A DNA stretch of 64,000 nucleotides, from NCBI RefSeq assembly GCF_029873635.1, contig NC_080422.1, forward strand, positions 14,291,936 through 14,355,935. The letters are read 5' to 3'. The stretch is from Malania oleifera (lineage: Eukaryota > Streptophyta > Magnoliopsida > Santalales > Ximeniaceae). The notes below the pieces were generated by a model. The model had not been told where the DNA came from. It ran no database searches and worked only from the letters and a program-made list of their open reading frames with translations. A program made the translations under genes and the position numbers. Positions within the stretch are counted from its first letter, which is position 1; each line of letters starts with the position of its first letter. This document shows, piece after piece, positions 34,301-43,018 of the stretch.

Positions 34301-37300
34301 TATGTTGAAGCATGTCAGGCAGGAGATTTGAGCAAGGGGAAGCTTGCAATGAAAAACGAGATGAAATCTCTTACCTCCAACAAAACATGGGAACTAGCTA
34401 AGTTGCCCAAAGGTAAGAAGACTCTTCATAACAAATGGGTGTACGGGATCAAAGAAGAGCATGATGGATCCAAGAGGTATAAAACCCAGTTAGTAATCAA
34501 ACGTTTCGAGCAAAAGGAAGGAATTGACTACATTGATATTTTTACACCAATTGTGAAGCTGACAACCATCAAATCTGTCTTGAGTATTGTTGCCTCAGAA
34601 GGCTTACATCTTGAGCAGTTGGACATGAAGACAGCATTTCTTCACGGTGATCTTGATGAGAAAATTTATATGTAACAGACAGAAGGTTTCTCAATTAAAA
34701 GTAAAGAAAATCTTGTGTGCAAATTGAAGAAGAACTTATATGGTCTCAAACAAGCTCCTAGGTAGTGGTACAAGAAGTTTGACAACTGTATGCAGAGGAA
34801 AAATTTTCAGAAGTGCAATGCCGACCACTATTGCTACTTCAAGAGGTATCATACTAGCTATATTATCCTATTGTTATATGTTGATGATATTCTAGTAGTG
34901 GGATCATATATAGAAGAGATCAGAAAATTGAAACAACAATTGTCAGAGGAGTTTGACATGAAAGACTTGGGTCCTGCAAAACAGATTCTTGGGATGCGGA
35001 TCTCTAGAGATAAGCAACAAGGAATGTTGCGGTTATCTCAGTCAGAGTACATTAGCCGTATTTTACAAAGGTTTAACATGAGCAGCACCAAAATGGTAAA
35101 TACACCATTGGCAGGTCACTTCTGTCTCATGTACCATACGCCTTAGCCGTTGGAAGTCTTATGTATGCTATGGTTGGTACCAGACCAGATATTGGCTAAG
35201 CAATGGGAGCTGTCAGCAGGTACATGTCAAATCCACGGAAGACATATTTAAGCACATCATTTATCACTGGTTGAGGAGGTGTCTCTATCTCCAAGTGGGA
35301 GATTGTTGAGTAGCTGGAGCCAGAGACGCGTGTGAGCTGGTGCCACATGTGAGCTGTTAAGCGCGTTGAGCAGTAATCCGCAGCTGTCTGCGACTATTGA
35401 TTGAAGCCGAAATTGATTACAATTTTTTTGCCATTTACTGTAATTTCTCCAGCCACCTATAAATAGAGAAGTGTGTGCAAGTGAAAACGTAGGTCAATCT
35501 AGACCGAATCACGTAATTTTTGGTGTCTCTTATTTTTCTAGCGTGTGTTTATTATTCGTAGATTCCTAGCATAGTGGTCTCAAATTATGGGCTTTGTCCA
35601 CAAGTAAATATCTCTATATATAAGAAACAAGTTTTAGACTTTTTTGGAAATCCAAAAACCCAAAACAAAGAGAATATAAGTGCATCGAGTTAACTCGTGA
35701 GTTATATGAGCTCAACTCACTCTGTAGCTTGACACGACTCAAACTCTACTTGAGTGAGTTCAAGTCGAGCTCAAGCTAAAGTAGTTTGTTTGAAGGGTCA
35801 AGTGACTCGAGTTTAAGTTCTTTAAAATAAAAATCGAGAGAATAATCAAGCTTTATTAAACTTTTGTTAATTTATTATTTTTATATTGTATAAGTAATAT
35901 AATATATTTTTATAGGTACATTTAATGTTATATACATAAAATATGTCTTATACATATTTAATATTACTATATAACCGCTTAGAAAAAAATATATTTTATA
36001 ACCGCATCGATCTTAATTAAATTAAGCAGGTCAATTTCAAAATGAGTTTCAAGTTTAAAATTTTCAAAATTTTCAAGTTGGTTAAATTTCGGGTATCTTA
36101 CTTTCTTTATTCAAGTTGACTTGAATTTACCCTTGAAAACAAATACTGATACTCCTAGGAAATTCTTTGAAATCATGTCGGATAATTCAAAAACTTTTCA
36201 TATACTTAGTCTTCAACATATCTTAGTTTATTTTCAATTTTTTTTTCTAAATAAACTAAGAAAATAGGACAATATATGATGAAGACAAAAAACTTTTTTT
36301 GAATCATTGTACTTCTACTGGTTTATTTTTCTATTTAGGAATCGTTCGGAAACACTTGTGCAAAACTGCTTTTCAAAAAAAAGTACTGAATTTAATAAGT
36401 ATTGATAATAAGTGTTGAACTGAAAAGGTGTTAAATATTATAAGTGGTGTTTGATTGTGTTTAAAATAAGTGGCATTTGGATACTTACTTTTATTATGTG
36501 GTACTATATGATTAATTTTAAATATTTTTTAGATTACAAATATTAATATTTTTGAATTTAAAATTTTCATTAATAATTATTTTAATTATTTATAACTAAA
36601 ATTTAAATATTTTCTATTAAAAATAATATAAAATCATTAATTTTAATTAATAATAATCTTTTTATTAATGTATATTTATAACATATTACTATCATACTAA
36701 ATTATGATAAAAATAATATTATTAATTAAATTTTAAATTTTAATTTATTTAATGTTAATTTAAACTAATAAATAGTTCTCGTTCAATCCATAATTGAATT
36801 ATAATAACCAATATGTATATTTGTAATAAAAATAATATATTTTATAATTAAAATTTTAAATGATAATATATTAATTTTCTAATTAAATTTTAAATATTTT
36901 CTATTAAATAAAATAATATATTATTATAATTATAAATTAACAATAATCTTGTTATTAATTTATATTTATAACATATAATTATCACATTAATTTATATCAA
37001 AAATAATATTAATAACTGAATTAAAATTTTTAGTTTATATATTATTAATTTAGATTTATAGATGGTTCTTTTTGTTCATTCTAGAATTTAATCATATTTT
37101 ATTAATAATTAATAGGTTATAATGCATAATAAAATAATATATGACTAATTTTTAATTAAAACTTTAATTAATATTTATGTTGACTGTTATTTTTAATTAA
37201 CATATTAATATTTTTTAAAAATAAAAATAATATAATATTAGTTGAGATGCTTCTCAAAATTCATGCAACATAGAGCATGCTCATTCAACCCCTTTTAAGT

Positions 37301-39754
37301 TATTTACAACATATTTCAAACATTTTAAATTGAAATGCATAATAGATGGAAACATCAACAATGTCTGCTGAGAACTGATAAATTTTAAAAAAAAATAAAG
37401 AAAAAAAAAATAAAAATAATTAAAAATATAACAAAGCAAAAAGAACAAAAATAATATTTTTTCTTAAAAAAATAAAAGAAGAATCATACCCAAAAGTTCC
37501 CATCACTCGGGTAGAGACATGAGTCTCAGTATCCAAAGAAAACTTTGCGAGTCCAAAATCTGCAACCTGAAAGTAGGATTTAAATTTGCACACTTAATAA
37601 TAACAACAATTGCTGCTTTTGGGAATATGAATTTAGAACATTATATTTGAATTTGAATGAATTCAGACAAATTTCAATACAATTTTACATTGCATCATAT
37701 CCAAATTTAATACAACTCAAGCTCTGTATCGAAAGAAAATTTTCCTAAATTGCTTATCATAGCATATTAAACTAGGAACCAATGCTGAGAGGGGCCTAGA
37801 GGGAGAATGATTTCACGTGTATGATATATTTGACAGAGAACTCAGAATCACAAATATTATCTAATTTTGGAAGCCCTACCTTCGCCTCAAAATTGTAATC
37901 GAGAAGAATATTAGCTGCCTTAATATCACGGTGGATGATCCTTGGCTGACCTGAAATTGCAATTATTTCAACGAAAACCAGAACTCAAGCACTAATCAAC
38001 ACCTTAAACTAGAAAACTTGCACATTGTTTACTCACAGTCCTCATGCAAATAGGCAAGTCCCTTTGCAGATCCTAGAGCAATTTTCATCCTTGTTGTCCA
38101 GTCCATGAGCGGATTCCCTTTTCCTGCAATGTTATCTTTCTCTTGTAAGAATATAATTATCAGATAACAAAAGAACAGACCAGGCTGGCTGACAACTCAA
38201 AACGAAGAACAACATATACAGTAATCAGTGGGTCAATGAGAAATTAGATATTCAGTAATCAGCATCACAAACAATCTGCAAGGAGCTCAATCACTGAAGG
38301 GACTCACCGTGCAAATGGAACTCCAAGGTGCTATTTGGAACAAACTCATAGACGAGCAATCTCTGAGTCCCAGAAATGCAATACCCGACCAACGACACAA
38401 GGTGTCTGTGATGAACACGGCTAATAATCTCAACCTCTGCTTGAAATTCTCGCTCCCCCTGTCCGCTTCCAGCTTTCAACTGCTTGACCGCTACCTCTTT
38501 CCCACCTGCAAAGATTCCTTTATGAACATAGCCAAAGCCACCTTGACCGAGGAGATTGGCATTGGAGAAACCATTTGTGGCTATTGCTAGTTCTTCATAC
38601 GTAAAGGCAATCTTAGAGAAACTCAAGGCAATGCCTGAGGGTGCCGGACGCAGTGGCTTCTCAGAGCAAAAGCTGCTACTCGTCGAAGAGTGTGCGTGGG
38701 GAGTGGGAACGAACGCTGGTGGCAGCTTGTCTTTCAGTGCAATCTGTGGCGGAGTGCTCGGCCTTGGCAGCAAAATGACTTCACTGTCAGTTGGTGTGGG
38801 AGCATTCTGCTGCCAACGCTGAGGTTGATCGGCAAAAGGATCACCTGAAGGATCAATAAAGAACAGAAAACTGAACTAGCAGATTTAGGCATCCCCACTG
38901 CTCGTGGAAATTGAAACAATCAGTCCTTTCTTGCGTAATGGTTTAGCACAAATAATTTAGTAACGTTTTGAGATTCAACTGTTTTAATAGACAATTGCTG
39001 TGGAAAAAATTTAAAACGGCAATATTCAAGAACACAATGTGCATTTTTCGACATGCTAGTTTATGGCTAAAGCTTTCAAACATTTCATCATTCAAAACGG
39101 TATCTTTTGTTGTAACAGCACCCCAGGAATCGTCATTTGATTTGAATTATCAGTTCATAGATTGATCTTCCCCGTACAATCACGGCCATTAGCACCAAAT
39201 GATGAGATTTCACAGCAAGTTCAATGAAGTAAAAATATTATACAGAGAAACACAAAGCTTCCGACGCACAAAAAAACTTCACAACCACATAGGAACGGAA
39301 ATAAGATTACCAACAAGGACTTACGTTTAGGCCCTGGTGGCGGTCTTCCATAGTCATTCTCTGCTTTAGGCTCTGGTGGAGGTTCTCCATAGTAACTCCC
39401 TTCTTTAGGCTCTGGTGGAGGTTCTCCATAGTCACTCCCTGCTTTAGAATCTGGTGGAGATTCTCCATAGTAAAAATCCTGTCTCCTGCGTCTACGGCGC
39501 ATTAGGATGTAAATGATCGTGCCAAGCAGCATAAAAATTACTGCAATCAGAATTGCCAAAACGAACGCAATTTGTGCAAGCCTAGGGATGCCGTTCGGCG
39601 CCGGAAACGGGTCCAGCTCGGGCCCCGACGGCGAAATCGTGTCGTTCGTCACTGAAGAAGGGGCAGCCGGCGGCGGCGTATTGGTGCCGTTTCCCGGCAG
39701 AGGAGAAGCAGTCCCGTTGAATGAAGGCGGCCGAGCCGCACCGGAGGTCCACAT
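25043..39754 (-). CDS. PERK: PERK-type proline-rich receptor-like kinase (8 exons)
   Basis: A plasma-membrane Ser/Thr receptor-like kinase of the PERK family, 597 residues. The exons, each with GT-AG borders and consistent phase, are 39754-39325, 38844-38308, 38123-38037, 37950-37880, 37566-37490, 26243-26096, 25721-25560 and 25324-25043. An in-frame TAA lies four codons before the ATG, so this is the first usable start. Residues 1-60 are a short Pro/Ser/Thr/Asn-rich ectodomain, 62-85 a membrane helix, followed by six arginines. Residues 95-143 are [12 protein letters not shown] repeats. The kinase spans about 225-500: GQGGFG loop 243-248, K264 in VAVK, HRD aspartate 360, DFG aspartate 378, APE 404-406, with DWARPLL across the exon 6/7 junction. 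PERKs are known for roles at the cell wall-membrane interface. The ectodomain is short for the family, and intron 5 is about 11.2 kb and full of retroelements. All key kinase residues are present, so the gene is probably functional. Confidence 0.93.
25560..25721 (-). CDS. PERK: PERK exon 7: C-lobe
   Basis: Encodes [20 protein letters not shown] through [14 protein letters not shown], the C-lobe with the conserved arginine of kinase subdomain XI. Acceptor ttttag, donor GTAACT. Confidence 0.92.
26096..26243 (-). CDS. PERK: PERK exon 6: APE motif and C-lobe
   Basis: Encodes [20 protein letters not shown] then [16 protein letters not shown], typical of the PERK family, and ends VDW. Acceptor cttgcag, donor GTGAGA. 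Confidence 0.93.
26379..27089 (-). mobile_element. Solo copia LTR, minus, in PERK intron 5
   Basis: On the minus strand it begins TGTTGGATAGGC at 27089 and ends GCTGCCCTAACA at 26379 (711 bp). The part reading gccgaaccacgtaaaatc on the minus strand is characteristic of plant copia LTR U5. The TATA (minus TATATA) is at 26654-26659, with a U3 array of TCGTCGACGA boxes upstream of it (26750-26950). No clear 5-bp duplication was found. It lies in the same orientation as the gene. Confidence 0.7.
26750..26950. promoter_or_regulatory. TCGTCGACGA-type box array in intronic LTR
   Basis: Boxes ctcatcgacgaa, ctcgtcgacgag, ttgtcgacgaa, ctcgtcgacga, ttgtcgacgag, ttcgtcgacgaa, ctcaccgatgag and ctcgtcgacgaa alternate CTCG- and TTCG-type flanks at about 25 bp spacing. 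The array is well preserved, suggesting a relatively young insertion. Confidence 0.6.
27355..28430. repeat. Inverted LTR pair (hairpin), left arm and part of right arm
   Basis: Left arm 27355 to about 28015 starts TGTTGGG. It has a TATA-like run (27472-27483) and the tttttaccattcacattgag block typical of copia LTR U5. Its reverse complement is found at about 28060-28430: gctccaatatcacc pairs with ggtgatggtggag, gattgaagaaccat with gttcttccatctg, and gctgaatgaaggc with agccttcattcaac. The rest of the right arm lies at 35572-35667, split by the copia palindrome. A C-run is at 28275-28288. Confidence 0.65.
28431..28787 (-). mobile_element. Tork copia 3' LTR of left arm
   Basis: On the minus strand it runs from TGTTGAGTAGC at 28787 to GATTCCTAACA at 28431 (357 bp), after the purine tract CAAGTGGGAGAT. 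It carries the U5 phrase tctagaccgaaccacgtaat. It is the more complete of the pair. Confidence 0.85.
28788..32546 (-). pseudogene. Tork copia gag-pol remnant, left arm
   Basis: In minus order: gag (from 32546, [13 protein letters not shown] to 32113), a CCHC knuckle [14 protein letters not shown] near 32000, and protease DSGASFHAT near 31850. The integrase zinc-finger region is at 31661-31191 ([24 protein letters not shown]) and the integrase core at 31300-30450 ([29 protein letters not shown]). RT is at 30521-29640 ([26 protein letters not shown] near 29810) and RNase H at 29386-28937 ([24 protein letters not shown]). Domain order is that of Ty1/copia. Stops and frameshifts break it into several frames, so it is not active. 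Confidence 0.85.
32547..32692. repeat. Palindrome loop with three 54-bp gag repeats
   Basis: The phrase caactc(ctactc) recurs at 32566, 32620 and 32674, exactly 54 bp apart. On the minus strand the unit is an 18-codon piece of the gag N-terminal region (around MNKDE and LPLKGK). The third unit is cut where the right arm begins. Two units carry TAG where related proteins have tryptophan. Confidence 0.65.
32693..35303 (+). pseudogene. Tork copia gag-pol remnant, right arm
   Basis: Plus-strand gag at 32703-33146, CCHC knuckle [12 protein letters not shown] near 33247, protease [10 protein letters not shown] near 33402, and integrase N-terminal part to 33960. The frame then jumps from HSDE to [12 protein letters not shown]: most of the integrase core is deleted across the 5-bp overlap agatg. 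RT follows at 34172-35100 ([14 protein letters not shown] at 34880). About 50 bp are missing near 35128, and RNase H is deleted near 35250. Stops occur at several former sense codons. Confidence 0.8.
35304..35571 (+). mobile_element. Tork copia 3' LTR of right arm, internally deleted
   Basis: It begins TGTTGAGTAGC after ccaagtgggagat and ends GATTCCTAGCA, 268 bp against 357 bp in the left arm. The missing piece lies after gaagtgtgtgcaagtgaaaa (the transcribed CT-rich part). Confidence 0.8.
35572..35667 (-). repeat. Outer part of the right arm of the inverted LTR pair
   Basis: Its reverse complement (TGTTTTGGG, agatatttac, cccataatttgag) matches 27360-27461. About 70 bp of the arm, corresponding to 27462-27530, is missing where the copia palindrome sits, so that insertion came with a deletion. 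Confidence 0.55.
35690..36150. repeat. Repeat rich in CTCGAGT/GAGCTCAAG phrases
   Basis: Phrases such as gagctcaactcac, gacttgaatttaccc and tgagttcaagtcgag recur. Similar phrases appear at 40530-40826 with 43019-43090 (one copy split by an LTR) and at 45000-45120. This looks like a dispersed non-autonomous element; ends are not defined. Confidence 0.35.
36340..37260. repeat. AT-rich repeat, inverted relative to 22778-24060
   Basis: No coding sequence. Blocks aaatagttctcgttcaatcc (36770) and agatggttctttttgttcat (37060), about 290 bp apart, are reverse complements of the unit seen at 23046-23060. The blocks aataatctttttattaatg and aataatcttgttattaat follow the same period. Confidence 0.5.
37490..37566 (-). 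CDS. PERK: PERK exon 5: DFG and activation segment
   Basis: Encodes [20 protein letters not shown] then VMGTFG. The reading frame resumes in exon 6, 11.2 kb away, as GGT-TAC (G-Y), giving the normal GTFGYLAPEY motif. The exact codon completion across this gap is the main evidence that the giant intron is spliced. Confidence 0.92.
37880..37950 (-). CDS. PERK: PERK exon 4: catalytic loop
   Basis: Encodes the catalytic loop [14 protein letters not shown] (D360, K362, N365). HRD is complete, so an active kinase is predicted. Acceptor tttcag, donor GTAGGG. Confidence 0.92.
38037..38123 (-). CDS. PERK: PERK exon 3
   Basis: Encodes [20 protein letters not shown] and KGLAYLHED, the segment between the N-lobe and the catalytic loop. 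Acceptor attgcag, donor GTGAGT. Confidence 0.92.
38308..38844 (-). CDS. PERK: PERK exon 2: linker and kinase N-lobe
   Basis: Residues 144-323. The linker is rich in Pro, Ser and Thr. The kinase starts at [14 protein letters not shown], with [13 protein letters not shown] (nucleotide loop) and EVAVKQLK (K264), and [17 protein letters not shown] supplies the helix-C glutamate. Acceptor cttcag precedes 38844; donor GTGAGT follows 38308. Confidence 0.93.
39325..39754 (-). CDS. PERK: PERK exon 1: ectodomain, TM helix, repeat segment
   Basis: Encodes residues 1-143 plus one base. It begins [10 protein letters not shown] and ends GRPPPGPK before the donor at 39324 (GTAAGT). No cleavable signal peptide is evident, so membrane insertion is by the single helix [20 protein letters not shown]. 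The juxtamembrane part has four 13-residue units on the pattern [13 protein letters not shown]. Confidence 0.9.
39326..39478 (-). repeat. Coding minisatellite, 39-bp units in PERK exon 1
   Basis: Four units of about 39 bp (13 codons) encode [24 protein letters not shown] and GRPPPGPK, each introduced by YY or DY. Two units are nearly identical in DNA, so the tract may vary in length between alleles. Confidence 0.7.
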
Positions 39755-39861
39755 CGCCGGCTCTTAGTATGACGTCACACCACCGAGCCACCTCCGCCTC
39801 CCCTCCGACTACAACTCCCTTCGCCGGTGTAGTATCCCCGGCAATCTCTGACTTCGCGGAG

Positions 39862-39892
<31 letters not shown>

Positions 39893-40138
39893 TCCCGCTT
39901 TAGGCTCCCGGCAAACCGAACTTCATAGACACATGGTGAATGGACAGTGAAGAAGAGTGAGCACGGGCGCGGCTCCACCGTCCAGCGAAGCCGAAACGGC
40001 AGCGTTTTGGTCCCCTAACGACGCCGTTTCAGTCGCAGCGTCGGCGCAAAATCCCCAGTCAGGTCAGTGAGATTTTATTCTCATTGAAAGTGGTGATTCA
40101 GACGAGGTGAGAAATGCTAATCCCAATTAGCGGGTGGC
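39755..40138 (-). promoter_or_regulatory. PERK 5' leader and promoter region
   Basis: GC-richer than its surroundings. It contains a GA microsatellite on the gene strand (plus CT run, 39862-39888) about 110 bp before the ATG, as is common in plant 5' UTRs. The transcription start cannot be fixed from sequence, and no clear TATA box was identified. Confidence 0.4.
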
Positions 40139-40826
40139 GTGGAAAATTGTCAATGCAGGTCAAAAATCAAATCCCTATTTTTGTGGAATAGGGGGCGTAA
40201 TCGTAGGCTATTTCAAGATTTATGGGCGTTTTGTGATTTCGTGATTTGTTGGTGGCCCTATTTAATTTGGAAAGTTTGTCCGTATCCGATACCAAATTAT
40301 CATATTATCAAATCAATCCCCAAACTTTCTTTTTATAGGAAAAACTTATTCAAACATGCGTGCCTTGATGACTATATTATAATAAGGAAAATGCCTATGT
40401 GTTGATCATAATTAGATGGTGATGGGGAAAATATTAAGCATCTTGCCATGAATGTCATAATTCTTGTGATGCATTCCAACTAAGTATTTAGGTGTATTTT
40501 TTAAGTTATAGGCATATTTGAATCAATGGAATTGGTAGAATAAAATAGTCAAACTCGACTTGACTTAAAAATATTAAATTTAAAGTTCGACTTTTATTAA
40601 ACTTTAACTTGATTTGGCTAGAAGTTTTTAAAACTCAAGTTTGATTCAACTATAAATTAATATTAAATATATATATATATAAGGTAAATATAATATTATA
40701 TATTTATAGAATATATACTATATAATTTCTATAACATAAAAATAATAATGTTAATATATTTGTTTAGACTCGAAACTCAACTCTAGTACTATTTTTTAAT
40801 TCTAACTCAACTCGTTTAGATATTTG
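40139..40826. other. Intergenic; left half of a CTCGACTTGACTT-type repeat
   Basis: An 88-codon plus frame at 40139 has no domain. From about 40530 the phrases aactcgacttgactt and aactcaactcg belong to the dispersed repeat also seen at 35690 and continuing at 43019. Confidence 0.35.
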
Positions 40827-41802
40827 ACCCTGATTTTTCAATCCTTTTTTTTTATAACCATACATCTCTAATATTATAATATCATCATCAAAGTCAATGC
40901 AGTGGAAAAACATAATACTTCTAATCCTTATGTACAATACCAAAGTTCTAGAGTCTCCACATAAATACATATAACTCTTAAAAATCCAACTGATATCTCA
41001 AGGATTATACATCATATCCCCACTCCAAAAAATAAAAACACATACCTTGAACTATAGGAACTATGTCTCCTCTATCTCGAAGCTCGCTCTGCTTAGCTGT
41101 TTGAATTTCCTAAAATGTTTAAGATCTTTGGGGTAAGACACCTCTTAGTAAGTTGGGATAAATTATTATCAATGTGTGGCTAATGAGATTTAGTGTTTCA
41201 CAACATGTTCATATAATAATTAATTTAACTGATAAATCATGATAAATGTACTCATATCCACATTCCTATATATATTTGCAACCATATACTTTTTTTGAAA
41301 ATATGATAATGTTCAGTAAATATTTGTGTACGCAAAACAATATATTTGTCAAAATACAATCGTATGAGTGTATCGCATATGTAATGGGAAACTCATTCAT
41401 ATCATTGTCATGTAATAACCTCACATGACCGAATTGTGCGGTTCGAAGATAGGACTTAACCATGGCTGTCCTATCAGGCTAAGTCAAAATACCTCGTCTG
41501 TAGTACGATTGGCCCATTGCAGCCTATTCTGGACCCAAGAGCGGTCAACATCTCTCCGCAGGTTAAATCAACTTCCATTACCAACACGCTCCCCAAACTG
41601 TGTAGTTACACTAACTCAATCTCTAGCAACAGTAACATGCTCTCATAAACATCAATAACCAACCAGGTTCTCATTTCCACCACTCAATATACATATTACA
41701 TCATGTCTGTGTATATCTTATCATGTCTGTATATGCCTCATTTCATCATATTTGTATAAATTGTATCTGTATAAATCACAAATCATTATATCTGATAAAA
41801 CT

Positions 41803-41837
<35 letters not shown>

Positions 41838-43018
41838 TCATTTCTGTATAAATCATATCTATATAAAGCATATATCTCACATAAATCACATTTCATCATA
41901 TAATATTTTCACATATTTATTCACATTAATTAAAACCCTTTTTCATGTCACACAAATTTTCAATAATATTTTACAGTATAATAATTGTCTAGTAAAACAT
42001 AGGATAGTCCAAGGCTACTTATTTTCAAATGCCCGATAAGTCAAAAAAATCACTAATAATATTTTCATATTATATTTTAATTTAATTGATTAATTTCCAA
42101 AAGTTCCTCACATAATTTATTCCGCTTACCTGATTCCTAGAGAAATGCCCACAGGGATCGTAAAGCAATGCTTGCGGCGTTCGTACAAATCCATGTATTC
42201 TCACACTCTAATTTAATTAGTTCAACCTCCGAGTAATTACTATTTTAACATCCCTAGGCTCATACGCTCCCATTAAACGAATAAATTCTAAATAAAATTC
42301 ACTTTCCATATTTAAATTTAATTTCTAACATATTTAAAAACACCAATATGATCAAATCCCCACAGTTTAATCTAATTCCAAAATAATTTCAGAAATTTAA
42401 TTTAATCAAATCCCTGCAATTTAACTTAATCTCAAGAATATTTCAAAAAATCTAATATAATCTAATCCTGTAGTTTAATTTAATCTTAGGAATATCTACA
42501 AAAGTCTAATATAATCAAATATTATAATTTAATTGGTTAAAATTAAAATTTTAACAAACATAATTTGTACTCCTCACCTTAACCTTAGAATGATGTCTAA
42601 GATTATCAAATCAAAAATTTGCTCTGATTAACTTGCTCAGAATCGAAATCGAGACCTCGTGGTGGTATTTATTTTTTTTATTCAGCTTACCAATGGAAGA
42701 AAACTGAAAAGAGAGAGTGGGGGAGCGTGAGGAGAGAGAGAGAATTGAAAACCGTTGGGGGGGGGGGGGGGGGTTGGCTCTGTAATTGGAGGGCTTTGGT
42801 TCTGTAATTGGAGATTGAAATCTCCTTTCAATTCTTTAAGCTTTTGTTTCCAAACTTTAACATATATTAAAATAACAATATATATTTATTTATTTCAATT
42901 AATTTTTTTTCATTACAATACTATTCATTTTATTTGTTTATTTAATTAATAATTTAATATAACATTAATCTTATTTATTTTTAACATTTACACACATATT
43001 ATTTTTGGAATCGTTACA
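40827..43018 (-). mobile_element. Solo gypsy LTR (Tekay-like), minus, TSD ATTTG
   Basis: On the minus strand it begins TGTAACGATTCC at 43018. ATTTG flanks it at 40822-40826 and 43019-43023. The left terminus lacks the expected TG bases (ATTTG followed directly by accctga), suggesting a 5-7 bp loss. It shares with the other minus LTRs the agacacctcttagtaag block, the cacatgaccgaattgtgcgg block (41421) and cttacctgattcct (42127). A TA run is at 41808-41836 and a 17-G run at 42757-42773. It lacks a TCGTCGACGA array. Confidence 0.7.
42757..42773 (+). repeat. Poly-G run (17 G)
   Basis: Uninterrupted G17 downstream of a GA-rich tract in the U3 of the solo LTR. Length may be uncertain in sequencing. 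A C-run of 14 lies at 28275-28288. Confidence 0.85.

Larger units (their letters stand above)
28431..35571. mobile_element. Head-to-head palindrome of two Tork-type copia elements
   Basis: Left arm (minus) 28431-32546, loop 32547-32692, right arm (plus) 32693-35571. Both arms have gag at the centre and a 3' LTR at the outer end. Neither has a 5' LTR or primer site. The arms begin from a shared agctatcagaatgacg. They differ by scattered substitutions (nine residues over about 140 of gag), and the right arm has three deletions, two of more than 500 bp. The outer ends show no matching target duplication. Plant Tork/Tnt1-type affiliation is based on RT and RNase H text. Confidence 0.8.
26244..37489 (-). 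other. PERK intron 5, about 11.2 kb, retroelement-filled
   Basis: Bounded by donor GTATGA (37489) and acceptor TTGCAG (26244). From the 3' end of the transcript back, it contains a solo copia LTR, an inverted LTR pair enclosing a palindromic copia insertion, a GAGCTCAAGT-type repeat, and an AT-rich repeat. Other introns of the gene are 79 to 521 bp, so the excess comes from insertions. Confidence 0.85.

Noticed and set aside
35572-35580. Possible primer binding site tagtggtct after the right-arm LTR
   Set aside because: Poor match to any tRNA end, and the following bases pair with the outer inverted LTR, so it is flank rather than PBS.
27350-35672. Target-site duplication for the outer inverted LTR pair
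   Set aside because: Left flank CAAAG and right flank AAGAG share only AAG; not convincing.
39513-39767. Plus-strand frame opposite PERK exon 1
   Set aside because: Shadow of the GC-rich PERK coding sequence on the other strand.
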